The position numbers were made by a program, and so were the translations under genes. DNA of 11,359 bases from JBEHYA01 sp048498415 (lineage in GTDB: Bacteria; Pseudomonadota; Alphaproteobacteria; UBA9219; RGZA01): positions 1-11,359 of the forward strand of contig JBEHYA010000065.1 of NCBI GenBank assembly GCA_048498415.1, written 5' to 3'. A model generated the notes under the pieces. It had not been told where the DNA came from. It ran no database searches and saw only the letters and a list, made by a program, of their open reading frames with translations. Positions 5,575 through 11,359 of the stretch are shown piece after piece; positions within the stretch are counted from its first letter, which is position 1, and each line of letters opens with the position of its first letter.

Positions 5575-5602
5575 TTGGGGAATAGCGCTAACCTGCTATT
5601 CT
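5575..5602 (+). promoter_or_regulatory. Candidate promoter for the gene at 5633
   Basis: TTGGGG (5575-5580), a 16-base spacer and TATTCT (5597-5602), with a TG one base before the -10 (extended -10). The start would be near 5609, giving a leader of about 24 bases that includes the AAGGA ribosome site. Confidence 0.4.
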
Positions 5603-5632
5603 ACTGGTACACATATTTTTCAAGGATTTGTC

Positions 5633-6052
5633 ATGGCTGAGATGACCGCAACGGCGCCGGGTATTATCGGGGTTTTCCAACGCACGGGCGCGAGCATTAC
5701 GCGCGGCGTGGATTATGTGCACAACACCTTTGTAGGCAACATCAACACGGTTGCGAATGGCAAATCGGTGCAGGCGCGCATTGTCAAAGAAAACAAGTAT
5801 TCGGAAGATCGTATGGCGGGCGGCATGTTCAAGGTTGTTGGCATGGCGCTGATGGCCGGCTTTATGTTTACGCCGGCGGCGTTGCTGCTGATAGCTGGCG
5901 CAGGCGTTTACACCTCGGCTGCGGTGATTGAAGCGGCCGGCACCAAAACCGTGCTGGCTGGCGATAACCCGAATGCGCCCGCGCGGGCTATTACGGGCCG
6001 CGATCAGGGCATTCGCCGCTTCGTCCACTTCATGATGCCCTTCTTCTACTAA
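5633..6052 (+). CDS. Small hypothetical membrane protein, 139 aa
   Basis: I do not recognise the family. ATG 5633 is supported by AAGGA at 5622-5626, six bases upstream. Residues 1-63 are mildly polar, with no signal peptide. Residues about 64-98 are strongly hydrophobic and rich in Met, Ala, Gly and Leu (MFKVVGMALMAGFMFTPAAL, then a second stretch to VIEA), enough for one long or two tightly packed membrane segments. The C-terminus is basic then aromatic (GIRRFVHFMMPFFY). Codon use matches the surrounding core genes, so it looks resident rather than recently acquired. It stands alone between nnr and tRNA-Leu with its own candidate promoter. Topology and role are open. Confidence 0.75.
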   Translation: MAEMTATAPGIIGVFQRTGASITRGVDYVHNTFVGNINTVANGKSVQARIVKENKYSEDRMAGGMFKVVGMALMAGFMFTPAALLLIAGAGVYTSAAVIEAAGTKTVLAGDNPNAPARAITGRDQGIRRFVHFMMPFFY

Positions 6053-6124
6053 GCCGCTTCACGGCCTGCTTTAAAATCTGCCACTAAAACCCTGATTATT
6101 AGGGCACAATTGACTGCTGGACAA

Positions 6125-6142
6125 AGCGGGCGTGGGCCCGCT
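6125..6142. repeat. Hairpin carrying a copy of the tRNA-Leu 5' end
   Basis: AGCGGGC and GCCCGCT form a perfect 7-bp stem around GTGG. The segment GCGGGCGTGG (6126-6135) is identical to the first ten bases of the tRNA-Leu gene (6162-6171), 36 bases away. No T-tract follows. Confidence 0.5.
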
Positions 6143-6161
6143 AAAACCTAGCAACCTCGCG

Positions 6162-6246
6162 GCGGGCGTGGCGGAATTGGCAGACGCACTGGATTTAGGT
6201 TCCAGCGTCGTGAGACGTGGGGGTTCAAGTCCCTCCGCCCGCACCA
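6162..6246 (+). tRNA. tRNA-Leu (anticodon TAG)
   Basis: This is an 85-base class II tRNA. The acceptor GCGGGCG (6162-6168) pairs with CGCCCGC (6236-6242), the discriminator is A (6243), and CCA is encoded (6244-6246). The anticodon stem CTGGA/TCCAG surrounds loop TTTAGGT, so the anticodon is TAG and it reads CUN leucine codons. The long variable arm (CGTC...GACG) is typical of leucine tRNAs. The T-loop TTCAAGT lies in a GGGGG/CCCTC-type stem. Confidence 0.97.
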
Positions 6247-6338
6247 GTCTACGCGAGCGGAGGCGAGCGTAGACTGCCCGGCATAGCCCAAAGGGCGACG
6301 ACGGGCTGTGTGGCGCTCGCTACGCCTGGCGCCGCCAG
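6246..6338. repeat. GC-rich hairpin cluster after tRNA-Leu
   Basis: Several hairpins lie back to back. AGTCTACGC/GCGTAGACT (6246-6254 with 6267-6275, 9 bp) encloses two GCGAGCG direct repeats. GCCCG/CGGGC (6276-6280 with 6302-6306) encloses GCCC-AAA-GGGC (6286-6296). CTGGC/GCCAG (6326-6330 with 6334-6338) follows. There is no T-tract and no open frame with a ribosome site. It may be a tRNA trailer processing structure, a repeat element or a small RNA. Confidence 0.5.
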
Positions 6339-6380
6339 TGAGTAATACGACAACAGTTTTTATACTTTAAGGACAAAAAA

Positions 6381-7715
6381 ATGCAGGTTAATGCGCTTAA
6401 AACCGATGGTCTGGTTCACCAGTACGAAGTGAAAGTTCCGGCTGCTGACATTCAGCGCCAGGTGGACAACAAGCTGAAACAACTCAGCGCCACGGTGAAG
6501 ATGGATGGGTTCCGCCCGGGCAAGGCGCCGGCCGCTGTCATTCAGCAGCGCTATGGCCAGTCGGTGCTGGGCGAAGTGGTGGAGAACACCGTGAACACCG
6601 CCACACTGAAAGCCGTGAACGAAAAGAGTTTGCGTCCGGCCATCGAACCCAAGATTGAATTCAAGGACGTGCCGCAGGCGCTGCCCGCGACGACCGATCT
6701 GGTTTTCAAGATGGATGTCGAAGTCATTCCCGAAATCAAGGTGGATGATTTTGCCAAACTGTCGCTGGAAAAGCCGGTGGTGGAAGTCAGCGATACTGAC
6801 CTGAACGACGCGTTATCGCGCATTGCCAAGGGTAACCGCAACGCCGAGCCCGCGCCGAAAGGCACTGCGGCCAAGATGGGCGATGTGACGACGATTGATT
6901 TTGATGGCTCGGTCGATGGCGAACGCCGCGACGGCATGAAGGGCGAAGATTTCGCACTGGAACTGGGTTCCGGCCGCTTTATTCCAGGCTTTGAAGAGCA
7001 ACTGGTTGGCGTGAAGGAAGGCGATAAGCGCGACGTGAAGGTGAAGTTCCCCGCCGATTATTATGTGAAGGATCTGGCTGCCAAAGACGCCGTGTTTGCG
7101 GTGACCGTGAAAAGCGTGAGCCAGTTGAAGGAACCGGCGATCGACGATGCGCTGGCCAAGGCCACGGGTTTTGACAATCTGGAAATGCTCCAGAAAGAAG
7201 TCAAAGACCAGATCAGCAAGAACTATAATGAAGTGAGCCGCGCGGTATTGAAGCGCCGTCTCATGGACAAGCTGGCGGAAGTGAACAAGTTCGCCATTCC
7301 GCCGACCCTTGCTAACCGCGAATTCGAGACGCTGTGGGCGCAGGTGCAGGAAGCCAAAGCCGCCGGCCAGCTGGATGAAGACGACAAGGGCAAGAGCGAC
7401 GAGCAGCTGAAGAAGGATTATCAGGGCATTGCGGATCGCCGCGTGCGTCTGGGCCTTTTGCTCAGCGAAGTTGCCCGCGTGAACAAGATCGAGCTGGGCC
7501 GCGAAGATATTCGCCAGGCCATTTTCCGCGAAGCGGGTAAATATCGCGGCCAGGAAAAGCAGGTGGTTGAGTTCTTCACCAAGAATGCGTCGGCCCGCGA
7601 GCAGCTGGTCGCGCCGCTCCTGGAAGAGAAGGTAGTTGATTACATTTTCGGCAAGGCCAAGGTCACCGAAAAGAAGGTCAGCCGCGACGAGCTCACCAAG
7701 CTGGCGGAAGCGTAA
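6381..7715 (+). CDS. tig: Trigger factor (ribosome-associated chaperone and prolyl isomerase)
   Basis: This 444-aa protein binds the ribosome exit tunnel near L23 and shelters nascent chains. Residues 1-115 are the ribosome-binding domain, with the signature GFRPGKAP at 43-50. Residues about 160-248 are the FKBP-type prolyl isomerase domain (GDVTTIDFDGSVDGE, then LELGSGRFIPGFEEQLVG). The remainder is the helical substrate-cradling C-terminal domain, ending in a charged tail. The length is close to the E. coli protein (432). ATG 6381 is supported by AAGGA at 6369-6373, seven bases upstream. It heads the tig-rarD-clpP-clpX cluster. I see no clean promoter; the GC-rich hairpin block lies immediately upstream. 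Confidence 0.97.
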   Translation: MQVNALKTDGLVHQYEVKVPAADIQRQVDNKLKQLSATVKMDGFRPGKAPAAVIQQRYGQSVLGEVVENTVNTATLKAVNEKSLRPAIEPKIEFKDVPQALPATTDLVFKMDVEVIPEIKVDDFAKLSLEKPVVEVSDTDLNDALSRIAKGNRNAEPAPKGTAAKMGDVTTIDFDGSVDGERRDGMKGEDFALELGSGRFIPGFEEQLVGVKEGDKRDVKVKFPADYYVKDLAAKDAVFAVTVKSVSQLKEPAIDDALAKATGFDNLEMLQKEVKDQISKNYNEVSRAVLKRRLMDKLAEVNKFAIPPTLANREFETLWAQVQEAKAAGQLDEDDKGKSDEQLKKDYQGIADRRVRLGLLLSEVARVNKIELGREDIRQAIFREAGKYRGQEKQVVEFFTKNASAREQLVAPLLEEKVVDYIFGKAKVTEKKVSRDELTKLAEA

Positions 7716-7726
7716 TTTGTAATTTT

Positions 7727-7819
7727 GTCATGCCGGCGAAGGCCGGCATCCACGATAGGCCATAAGACAAAAATCATCCTGTTTGGCTTTTCGTGGATCC
7801 CCGCCTTCGCGGGGATGAC
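7727..7819. repeat. Paired palindromic element 1 (tig-rarD gap)
   Basis: Two 29-base units (7727-7755 and 7791-7819) lie in inverted orientation around a 35-base spacer. Each unit is itself a hairpin: ATGCCGGC-GAAG-GCCGGCAT in the first and ATCCCCGC-CTTC-GCGGGGAT in the second. The flanks GTC and CCACGA are shared exactly in inverted orientation. The units differ at two stem positions, and both differences are compensated on the opposite arm. This is a REP/BIME-like arrangement. It ends 12 bases before the rarD start codon. Confidence 0.85.
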
Positions 7820-7831
7820 GTAGGTAGATTG

Positions 7832-8716
7832 ATGAAAATCCACTTCCCCGCCGGCACGCTGGCCGCTCTTGGTGCCTATGGTTTGTGGGGGTCGTTTCCG
7901 CTGCTGTTCAAGCTGGTGGAACATGTTGACCCCGGCATCATCGTTTCCCACCGCATTCTGTGGTCGATTTTGTTCGTGGGCGCCTTGCTGATTGGCCTGC
8001 GCAAATTCGGCGAGGTGCGCGATGCGTGGCGGGATAAGGCGACGTTGCGGGGCATTCTGGCGTCAGCGCTTCTATTATCCGGTAACTGGCTGGTGTTCGT
8101 GTGGGCGGTGAATAACGGCCATGTGCTGGATACCAGCTTTGGCTATTTCATTGTGCCGCTCGTGAATGTGGGCATCGGTATGGTGCTGCTGAAAGAAAAA
8201 CTGCACGGGCTGCAACTTGCCTCGGTTATTCTGGCGACGATTGCTGTTGTGGTGCAGGCTATTGGCATTGGCGGCCTGCCGTGGATTGCGCTGGTGCTGG
8301 CGTTCAGTTTTGGCTTCTACGGCTATTTCCGCAAAACGGTGAAGGTGGGTTCGGCGGCGGGTTTGTTTTTGGAGGTGCTGTTGCTTTCGCCCTTCGCGCT
8401 GTTGTTCGTGCTGTTCGGCACGCCGTCTTCGCCTACGCCCATGACGCCCGGCACCTATGCGCTGCTGGCGCTGTTCGGGCCGGCGACGGCGACGCCGCTT
8501 TTGTTATTCGCCTATGCCACCAAGCGGCTTTCCATGACGACGATTGGTATGTTCCAGTATCTGGCACCCACAATCGCCTTCCTGATCGCGGTCTTTATCT
8601 TCCACGAGCCCATCAACGCCATTCAGCTGGGCAGCTTCGTGCTGATCTGGATTTCCATTGGTTTGTTCACGGCTGGTTCGCTTGTTGGCCGCAAGGTCGT
8701 GGAAGAACCGGTTTGA
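7832..8716 (+). CDS. rarD: RarD-type EamA-family transporter
   Basis: This 294-aa integral membrane protein has about ten hydrophobic segments arranged as two EamA repeats, the drug/metabolite transporter fold; the substrate is unknown. RarD-like landmarks are GAYGLWGSFPLLFKL (13-27), a His-Arg-x-x-Trp-Ser block (40-45), NWLVFVWAVNNG with SFGYFIVPLVNV (85-113) and FQYLAPT (241-247). The open frame extends back to a GTG at 7793, but that part is the palindromic repeat being read through (DPRLRGDD-type peptide). ATG 7832 gives the length of E. coli RarD (296). No strong Shine-Dalgarno precedes it. It interrupts the common tig-clpP adjacency. Confidence 0.85.
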   Translation: MKIHFPAGTLAALGAYGLWGSFPLLFKLVEHVDPGIIVSHRILWSILFVGALLIGLRKFGEVRDAWRDKATLRGILASALLLSGNWLVFVWAVNNGHVLDTSFGYFIVPLVNVGIGMVLLKEKLHGLQLASVILATIAVVVQAIGIGGLPWIALVLAFSFGFYGYFRKTVKVGSAAGLFLEVLLLSPFALLFVLFGTPSSPTPMTPGTYALLALFGPATATPLLLFAYATKRLSMTTIGMFQYLAPTIAFLIAVFIFHEPINAIQLGSFVLIWISIGLFTAGSLVGRKVVEEPV

Positions 8717-8721
8717 TCCAC

Positions 8722-8806
8722 ATGTATGCCCCGTTGAAAAACGGGGCCCATCTATCGGTAATCCGAATGCGGAAGAATGGGCCCCGGCCTTCGCCAGGGC
8801 ATACAT
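8722..8806. repeat. Paired palindromic element 2 (rarD-clpP gap)
   Basis: Two 30-base units (8722-8751 and 8777-8806) lie in inverted orientation around a 25-base spacer. Shared ends are ATGTATGCCC and CGGGGCCCAT. The first unit folds as GCCCCGTT-GAAA-AACGGGGC (8728-8747). The second, read on the minus strand, folds as GCCCTGGC-GAAG-GCCGGGGC. The units differ at six positions, five of them in the stem or its pairing partner, yet all eight base pairs survive in both (one as a G-T wobble). Confidence 0.85.
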
Positions 8807-8941
8807 ATATGGTGCGGGCCTAATAAATAGGCAGTAACCGATTATTAAACACCCGATGACAGGCTGGACTTTGTCATGGTAATTAACCATATCACCTTCA
8901 CTAGCCTGATTCCCGCCTGATACCCTTTATTTGGAGCTCCC

Positions 8942-9589
8942 ATGTCCGAATTCGACCCGAATGAATTTGCCCCCCGCATGAACACGCTGGTGCCGATGGT
9001 GATCGAGCAGACCGCGCGCGGCGAGCGTTCATTCGACATTTATTCGCGCCTTCTCAAGGAACGCATCATTTTCCTGACGGGCGAAGTGAATGACTATGTG
9101 GCGAGCCTGATCTGCGCCCAGCTTCTGTTCCTGGAATCGGAAAACCCGAACAAGGATATTTACTTCTATATCAATTCACCGGGCGGCGTGGTGACCTCGG
9201 GCATGTCGATGTACGATACCATGCAGTACATCAAACCGGATGTTTCCACGATTGTGATCGGTCAGGCGTGCTCGATGGGCTCGCTGCTGCTCGCTGGCGG
9301 TGCCAAGGGCAAGCGCTACAGCCTGCCGAATTCCCGCATCATGATCCACCAGCCCTCGGGCGGTGCGCGTGGCCAGGCCACGGATATCGAAATTCAGGCG
9401 CGCGAAATCTTAAGTCTGCGCAAGCGTTTGAATGAGATCTACGTCAAGCACACCGGCCAGAAGCTGGAGACGATTGAAGCTGCCGTTGAACGCGACCGCT
9501 TTATGTCGCCCGTGGAAGCCAAGGAATTCGGCTTGATCGATGAAGTGATCTCCGAACGCCCGGCGGGCGCGGAAAAGAAGGCGGCGTAA
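8942..9589 (+). CDS. clpP: ATP-dependent Clp protease, proteolytic subunit
   Basis: This 215-aa cytoplasmic serine peptidase forms two stacked heptameric rings and degrades proteins unfolded by ClpX or ClpA. The catalytic triad is visible: S111 in GQACSMGS, H136 in MIHQPSGG, and D185 in VERDRFMS. NSPGG (78-82) forms the oxyanion region. The N-terminus, about 15 residues before VIEQTARGERSFDIYSRLL, is the short processed propeptide usual for the family. GGAG at 8933-8936, five bases before ATG, fixes the start. clpX follows after a 320-base gap that contains a repeat element. Confidence 0.98.
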   Translation: MSEFDPNEFAPRMNTLVPMVIEQTARGERSFDIYSRLLKERIIFLTGEVNDYVASLICAQLLFLESENPNKDIYFYINSPGGVVTSGMSMYDTMQYIKPDVSTIVIGQACSMGSLLLAGGAKGKRYSLPNSRIMIHQPSGGARGQATDIEIQAREILSLRKRLNEIYVKHTGQKLETIEAAVERDRFMSPVEAKEFGLIDEVISERPAGAEKKAA

Positions 9590-9598
9590 GCGTTTGAT

Positions 9599-9710
9599 GT
9601 GTATGCCTCTCGCGAAGGCAGGGGCCCATCTTTCCGCTTGCAAACTCCTTCAGTGAATACGCGTCACTGCGTGTCGACGCATGGGCCCCTGCCTTCGCAG
9701 GGGCGTGCAT
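9599..9710. repeat. Paired palindromic element 3 (clpP-clpX gap)
   Basis: Two units (9599-9629 and 9681-9710) lie in inverted orientation around a 51-base spacer. An 18-base segment is perfectly inverted between them (9612-9629 and 9681-9698, ending GGGGCCCAT). On the minus strand the second unit folds as GCCCCTGC-GAAG-GCAGGGGC. The first has the same fold with a bulged C. The unit ends match those of element 2, so they belong to one family. Confidence 0.85.
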
Positions 9711-9909
9711 CCGATCAAATTTTGCCATGCAAAAAAGAGGCAGGAAAAGATTTCCGCTTGCCTTCTTGGGCCAGCAGTCTAACGTTATCTGTAGCGATGT
9801 TTGCAGTTGCGAAGCGTGTGTTGTTTAGGAAGCGTTAAGCACTGCGGGGCTACCCTAAAGTTAAGTTCGGTTGTTGTTTTTTCAGATGGTCTCTCACCAG
9901 GAGTTTTGA
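9711..9909. other. Rest of the clpP-clpX gap: no gene seen
   Basis: After element 3 the gap holds a hairpin at 9735-9767 (see separate entry), a T-rich run at 9870-9882, and the clpX ribosome site AGGAG at 9899-9903, six bases before ATG 9910. No convincing -35/-10 pair was found, so clpX may be co-transcribed with clpP or use a promoter I cannot see. Confidence 0.5.
9729..9767 (-). terminator. Possible minus-strand terminator hairpin
   Basis: AAGAGGCA (9735-9742) pairs with TGCCTTCTT (9759-9767) with one bulged base, and an inner GGAAA/TTTCC stem (9743-9747 with 9751-9755) extends it. Read on the minus strand the hairpin runs into TTTTTTGC. On the plus strand no T-tract follows. No minus-strand gene ends here, so it may be fortuitous or may stop antisense transcription coming from clpX. 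Confidence 0.35.
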
Positions 9910-11181
9910 ATGTCCAAGACAGGCAGCGCAGATAGCAAGAATACGCTCTACTGCTCTTTCTGCGGCAAGAGCCAGCATGAAGTGCGCAAGCTGATTGCCG
10001 GCCCCACCGTGTTCATCTGCGATGAATGCGTGGAACTCTGCATGGATATCATCCGCGAAGAGACCAAGACCTCCATCGCGAAAACCAAGGATGGCGTGCC
10101 CACGCCGCGCGATATCCGCGAAGTGCTCGACGACTACGTGATCGGGCAGGACCACGCGAAGCGCATTCTGTCGGTCGCGGTGCATAACCATTACAAGCGC
10201 CTGGCGCATGGCAGCAAAGGCGGCTCGGAAGTCGAGCTGGCGAAATCGAATATTCTGCTGCTGGGCCCCACGGGTAGCGGTAAAACGCTGCTGGCGCAGA
10301 CGCTCGCGCGTATTCTCGATGTGCCGTTCACGATGTCGGATGCCACCACGCTCACGGAAGCGGGCTATGTGGGTGAAGACGTTGAGAACATCATCCTCAA
10401 GCTTTTGCAGGCCTCCGATTACAACGTGGAACGCGCCCAGCGCGGCATCGTGTACATTGATGAGATCGATAAAATCAGCCGCAAGTCGGATAACCCATCC
10501 ATCACCCGCGACGTGTCGGGCGAAGGCGTGCAGCAGGCCCTGCTGAAAATCATGGAAGGCACCATGGCTTCTGTGCCCCCGCAGGGCGGTCGCAAGCATC
10601 CGCAGCAGGAATTCCTGCAGGTGGATACGACCAACATTCTGTTCATCTGCGGCGGCGCGTTTGCCGGCCTGGAAAAAATCATCTCCGGCCGCGGCCGTGG
10701 TTCCTCGATCGGCTTCGGTGCCGATGTGCGCGGGCCCGACGAACGCCGCCAGGGCGACATTCTGCGTGAAGTGGAACCCGATGACCTGCTGAAATTCGGT
10801 TTGATCCCCGAATTCGTGGGCCGTCTGCCGGTCATTGCCACGCTGAATGATCTGGATGAAACCGCTTTGGTGGAAATCCTTTCCAAGCCGAAGAACGCGT
10901 TGGTGAAGCAGTATCAGCGTTTGTTCGAGATGGAAGACGTGAAGCTGGAATTCTCGGATGATGCGCTGAACGCCATTGCGAAGAAGGCGATTGCCCGTAA
11001 AACCGGCGCGCGTGGTCTGCGTTCCATCATGGAAGGCATTCTGCTTGAGCCGATGTACGAGCTGCCCGGCATGGGCACCGTGGACAAGGTGATGGTCAGC
11101 AAAGACAACGTGGATAGTGGCACTAAGCCCCTGTACAGCTACGGCGAAGGCAAGAAGGAAAAAGAGCCGAAATCGGCCTAA
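9910..11181 (+). CDS. clpX: ATP-dependent Clp protease, ATP-binding subunit ClpX
   Basis: This 423-aa AAA+ unfoldase forms a hexamer that recognises tagged substrates and threads them into ClpP. The N-terminal zinc-binding domain has C15, C18, C37 and C40. Walker A is GPTGSGKT (119-126), the pore loop is GYVGED (152-157), and Walker B is VYIDEIDK (181-188). The second pore-loop region is RKSDNPSITRDVSGEG (191-206), and the ClpP-docking IGF tripeptide is at 267-269. EFVGRLP (301-307) holds the arginine finger and GARGLRS (366-372) the sensor-2 arginine. All functional residues are intact and the length is normal. The start is set by AGGAG at 9899-9903. A strong terminator follows the gene; lon, often next, is not visible before the window ends. 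Confidence 0.98.
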   Translation: MSKTGSADSKNTLYCSFCGKSQHEVRKLIAGPTVFICDECVELCMDIIREETKTSIAKTKDGVPTPRDIREVLDDYVIGQDHAKRILSVAVHNHYKRLAHGSKGGSEVELAKSNILLLGPTGSGKTLLAQTLARILDVPFTMSDATTLTEAGYVGEDVENIILKLLQASDYNVERAQRGIVYIDEIDKISRKSDNPSITRDVSGEGVQQALLKIMEGTMASVPPQGGRKHPQQEFLQVDTTNILFICGGAFAGLEKIISGRGRGSSIGFGADVRGPDERRQGDILREVEPDDLLKFGLIPEFVGRLPVIATLNDLDETALVEILSKPKNALVKQYQRLFEMEDVKLEFSDDALNAIAKKAIARKTGARGLRSIMEGILLEPMYELPGMGTVDKVMVSKDNVDSGTKPLYSYGEGKKEKEPKSA

Positions 11182-11202
11182 GGCATTCGCCGCCCAACCA
11201 AT

Positions 11203-11237
11203 AAAAAAGCCCCGTGCAATTCACGGGGCTTTTTTTT
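11203..11237 (+). terminator. Rho-independent terminator of clpX
   Basis: The perfect 8-bp stem GCCCCGTG/CACGGGGC (11209-11216 with 11222-11229) has a CAATT loop, A6 before and T8 after. It lies about 20 bases beyond the clpX stop. The A/T runs would also allow weak function on the other strand. Confidence 0.95.
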
Positions 11238-11359
11238 ATGACTGGCCGAGGGCCTGCTGTTTTCTGCTCGGTTGCATATTTTACGGTATTAATTGTCATA
11301 AATCTTCATGGTTATTGCCAGGAGAAAATAACCCTGCCTGCGCTTTTACGGGAGATGAC
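11238..11359. other. Right-edge intergenic stretch
   Basis: The last 122 bases show no recognisable gene. A plus-strand frame opens at ATG 11238 and stays open to the edge (40 codons), but it begins on the terminator's T-run without a ribosome site. Purine-rich AGGAG at 11321-11325 and GGGAG at 11350-11354 could be ribosome sites for a gene starting at or beyond the edge. Confidence 0.4.

Noticed and set aside
6361..6366. TATACT as a -10 box for tig
   Set aside because: The implied start, about 6373, would remove the AAGGA ribosome site, and no -35 lies at the right distance.
7793..7831. GTG start extending RarD by 13 residues
   Set aside because: The added residues are translated repeat sequence; ATG 7832 matches the family length.
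8281..8823. 180-codon plus-strand frame inside rarD and beyond
   Set aside because: Low-quality Ala/His/Arg-rich translation in a second frame of a clear membrane-protein gene, running through repeat element 2.
8869..8893. Sigma-32-like heat-shock promoter for clpP (CTTTGTC ... CCATAT)
   Set aside because: The -35 match is poor and the spacing is too short; not distinguishable from chance.
9850..10599. 249-codon minus-strand frame antisense to clpX
   Set aside because: Shadow of clpX with the same composition artefact as the glnA antisense frame.
11238..11359. Open frame at the right edge as the start of a new gene such as lon
   Set aside because: It starts on the terminator T-run, has no ribosome site, and its 40 residues do not resemble the Lon N-terminus.

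Overview
The window looks like a chromosomal piece of an alphaproteobacterium of fairly high G+C, with one A+T-richer accessory segment. Support comes from the type I glutamine synthetase next to nnr, the tig/clpP/clpX chaperone-protease cluster, the alphaproteobacterial look of the NuoD-like scrap at the left edge, and abundant short palindromic intergenic repeats. No rRNA, CRISPR array, transposase or integrase is visible. The taxonomic placement is inference from protein flavour, not from a marker search.

Layout. (1) Bases 1-247: a scrap of nuoD on the plus strand runs into a minus-strand partial ORF through a fold-back junction; this may be a contig-end chimera. (2) About 300-1980: an A+T-richer accessory stretch. 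It holds an unrecognised plus-strand gene (496-987), a bidirectional terminator (1021-1056), and a minus-strand toxin-antitoxin-like operon: DUF4258-type protein (1568-1909), then a cysteine-free MqsA-like helix-turn-helix protein (1100-1558). Its promoter overlaps a palindrome. (3) 1983-3512: glnA on the minus strand, ending in a strong terminator nested inside a longer inverted repeat. (4) 3777-5549: tRNA-His(GTG) followed by nnr, divergent from glnA. (5) 5633-6052: a small one-segment membrane protein of unknown function. (6) 6162-6246: tRNA-Leu(TAG), followed by about 90 bases of GC-rich hairpins. (7) 6381-11181: tig, rarD, clpP and clpX, all on the plus strand, closed by a textbook terminator at 11203-11237.

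How the genes fit together. tig, clpP and clpX form a protein-quality-control set: a ribosome-bound chaperone, then the proteolytic and unfoldase halves of ClpXP. A RarD-type EamA transporter lies between tig and clpP. Each of the three gaps in this cluster holds a pair of inverted, about 30-base hairpin units with an 8-bp stem. Five of the six units have a GAAG loop (CTTC on the other strand). In two of the pairs, differences between partner units keep the stem paired. This paired-hairpin family is the most interesting non-coding signal here. glnA makes glutamine and keeps its adenylylation tyrosine, but no glnB accompanies it. Nnr repairs damaged NAD(P)H. The accessory segment at the 3' end of glnA is the most likely site of gene turnover.
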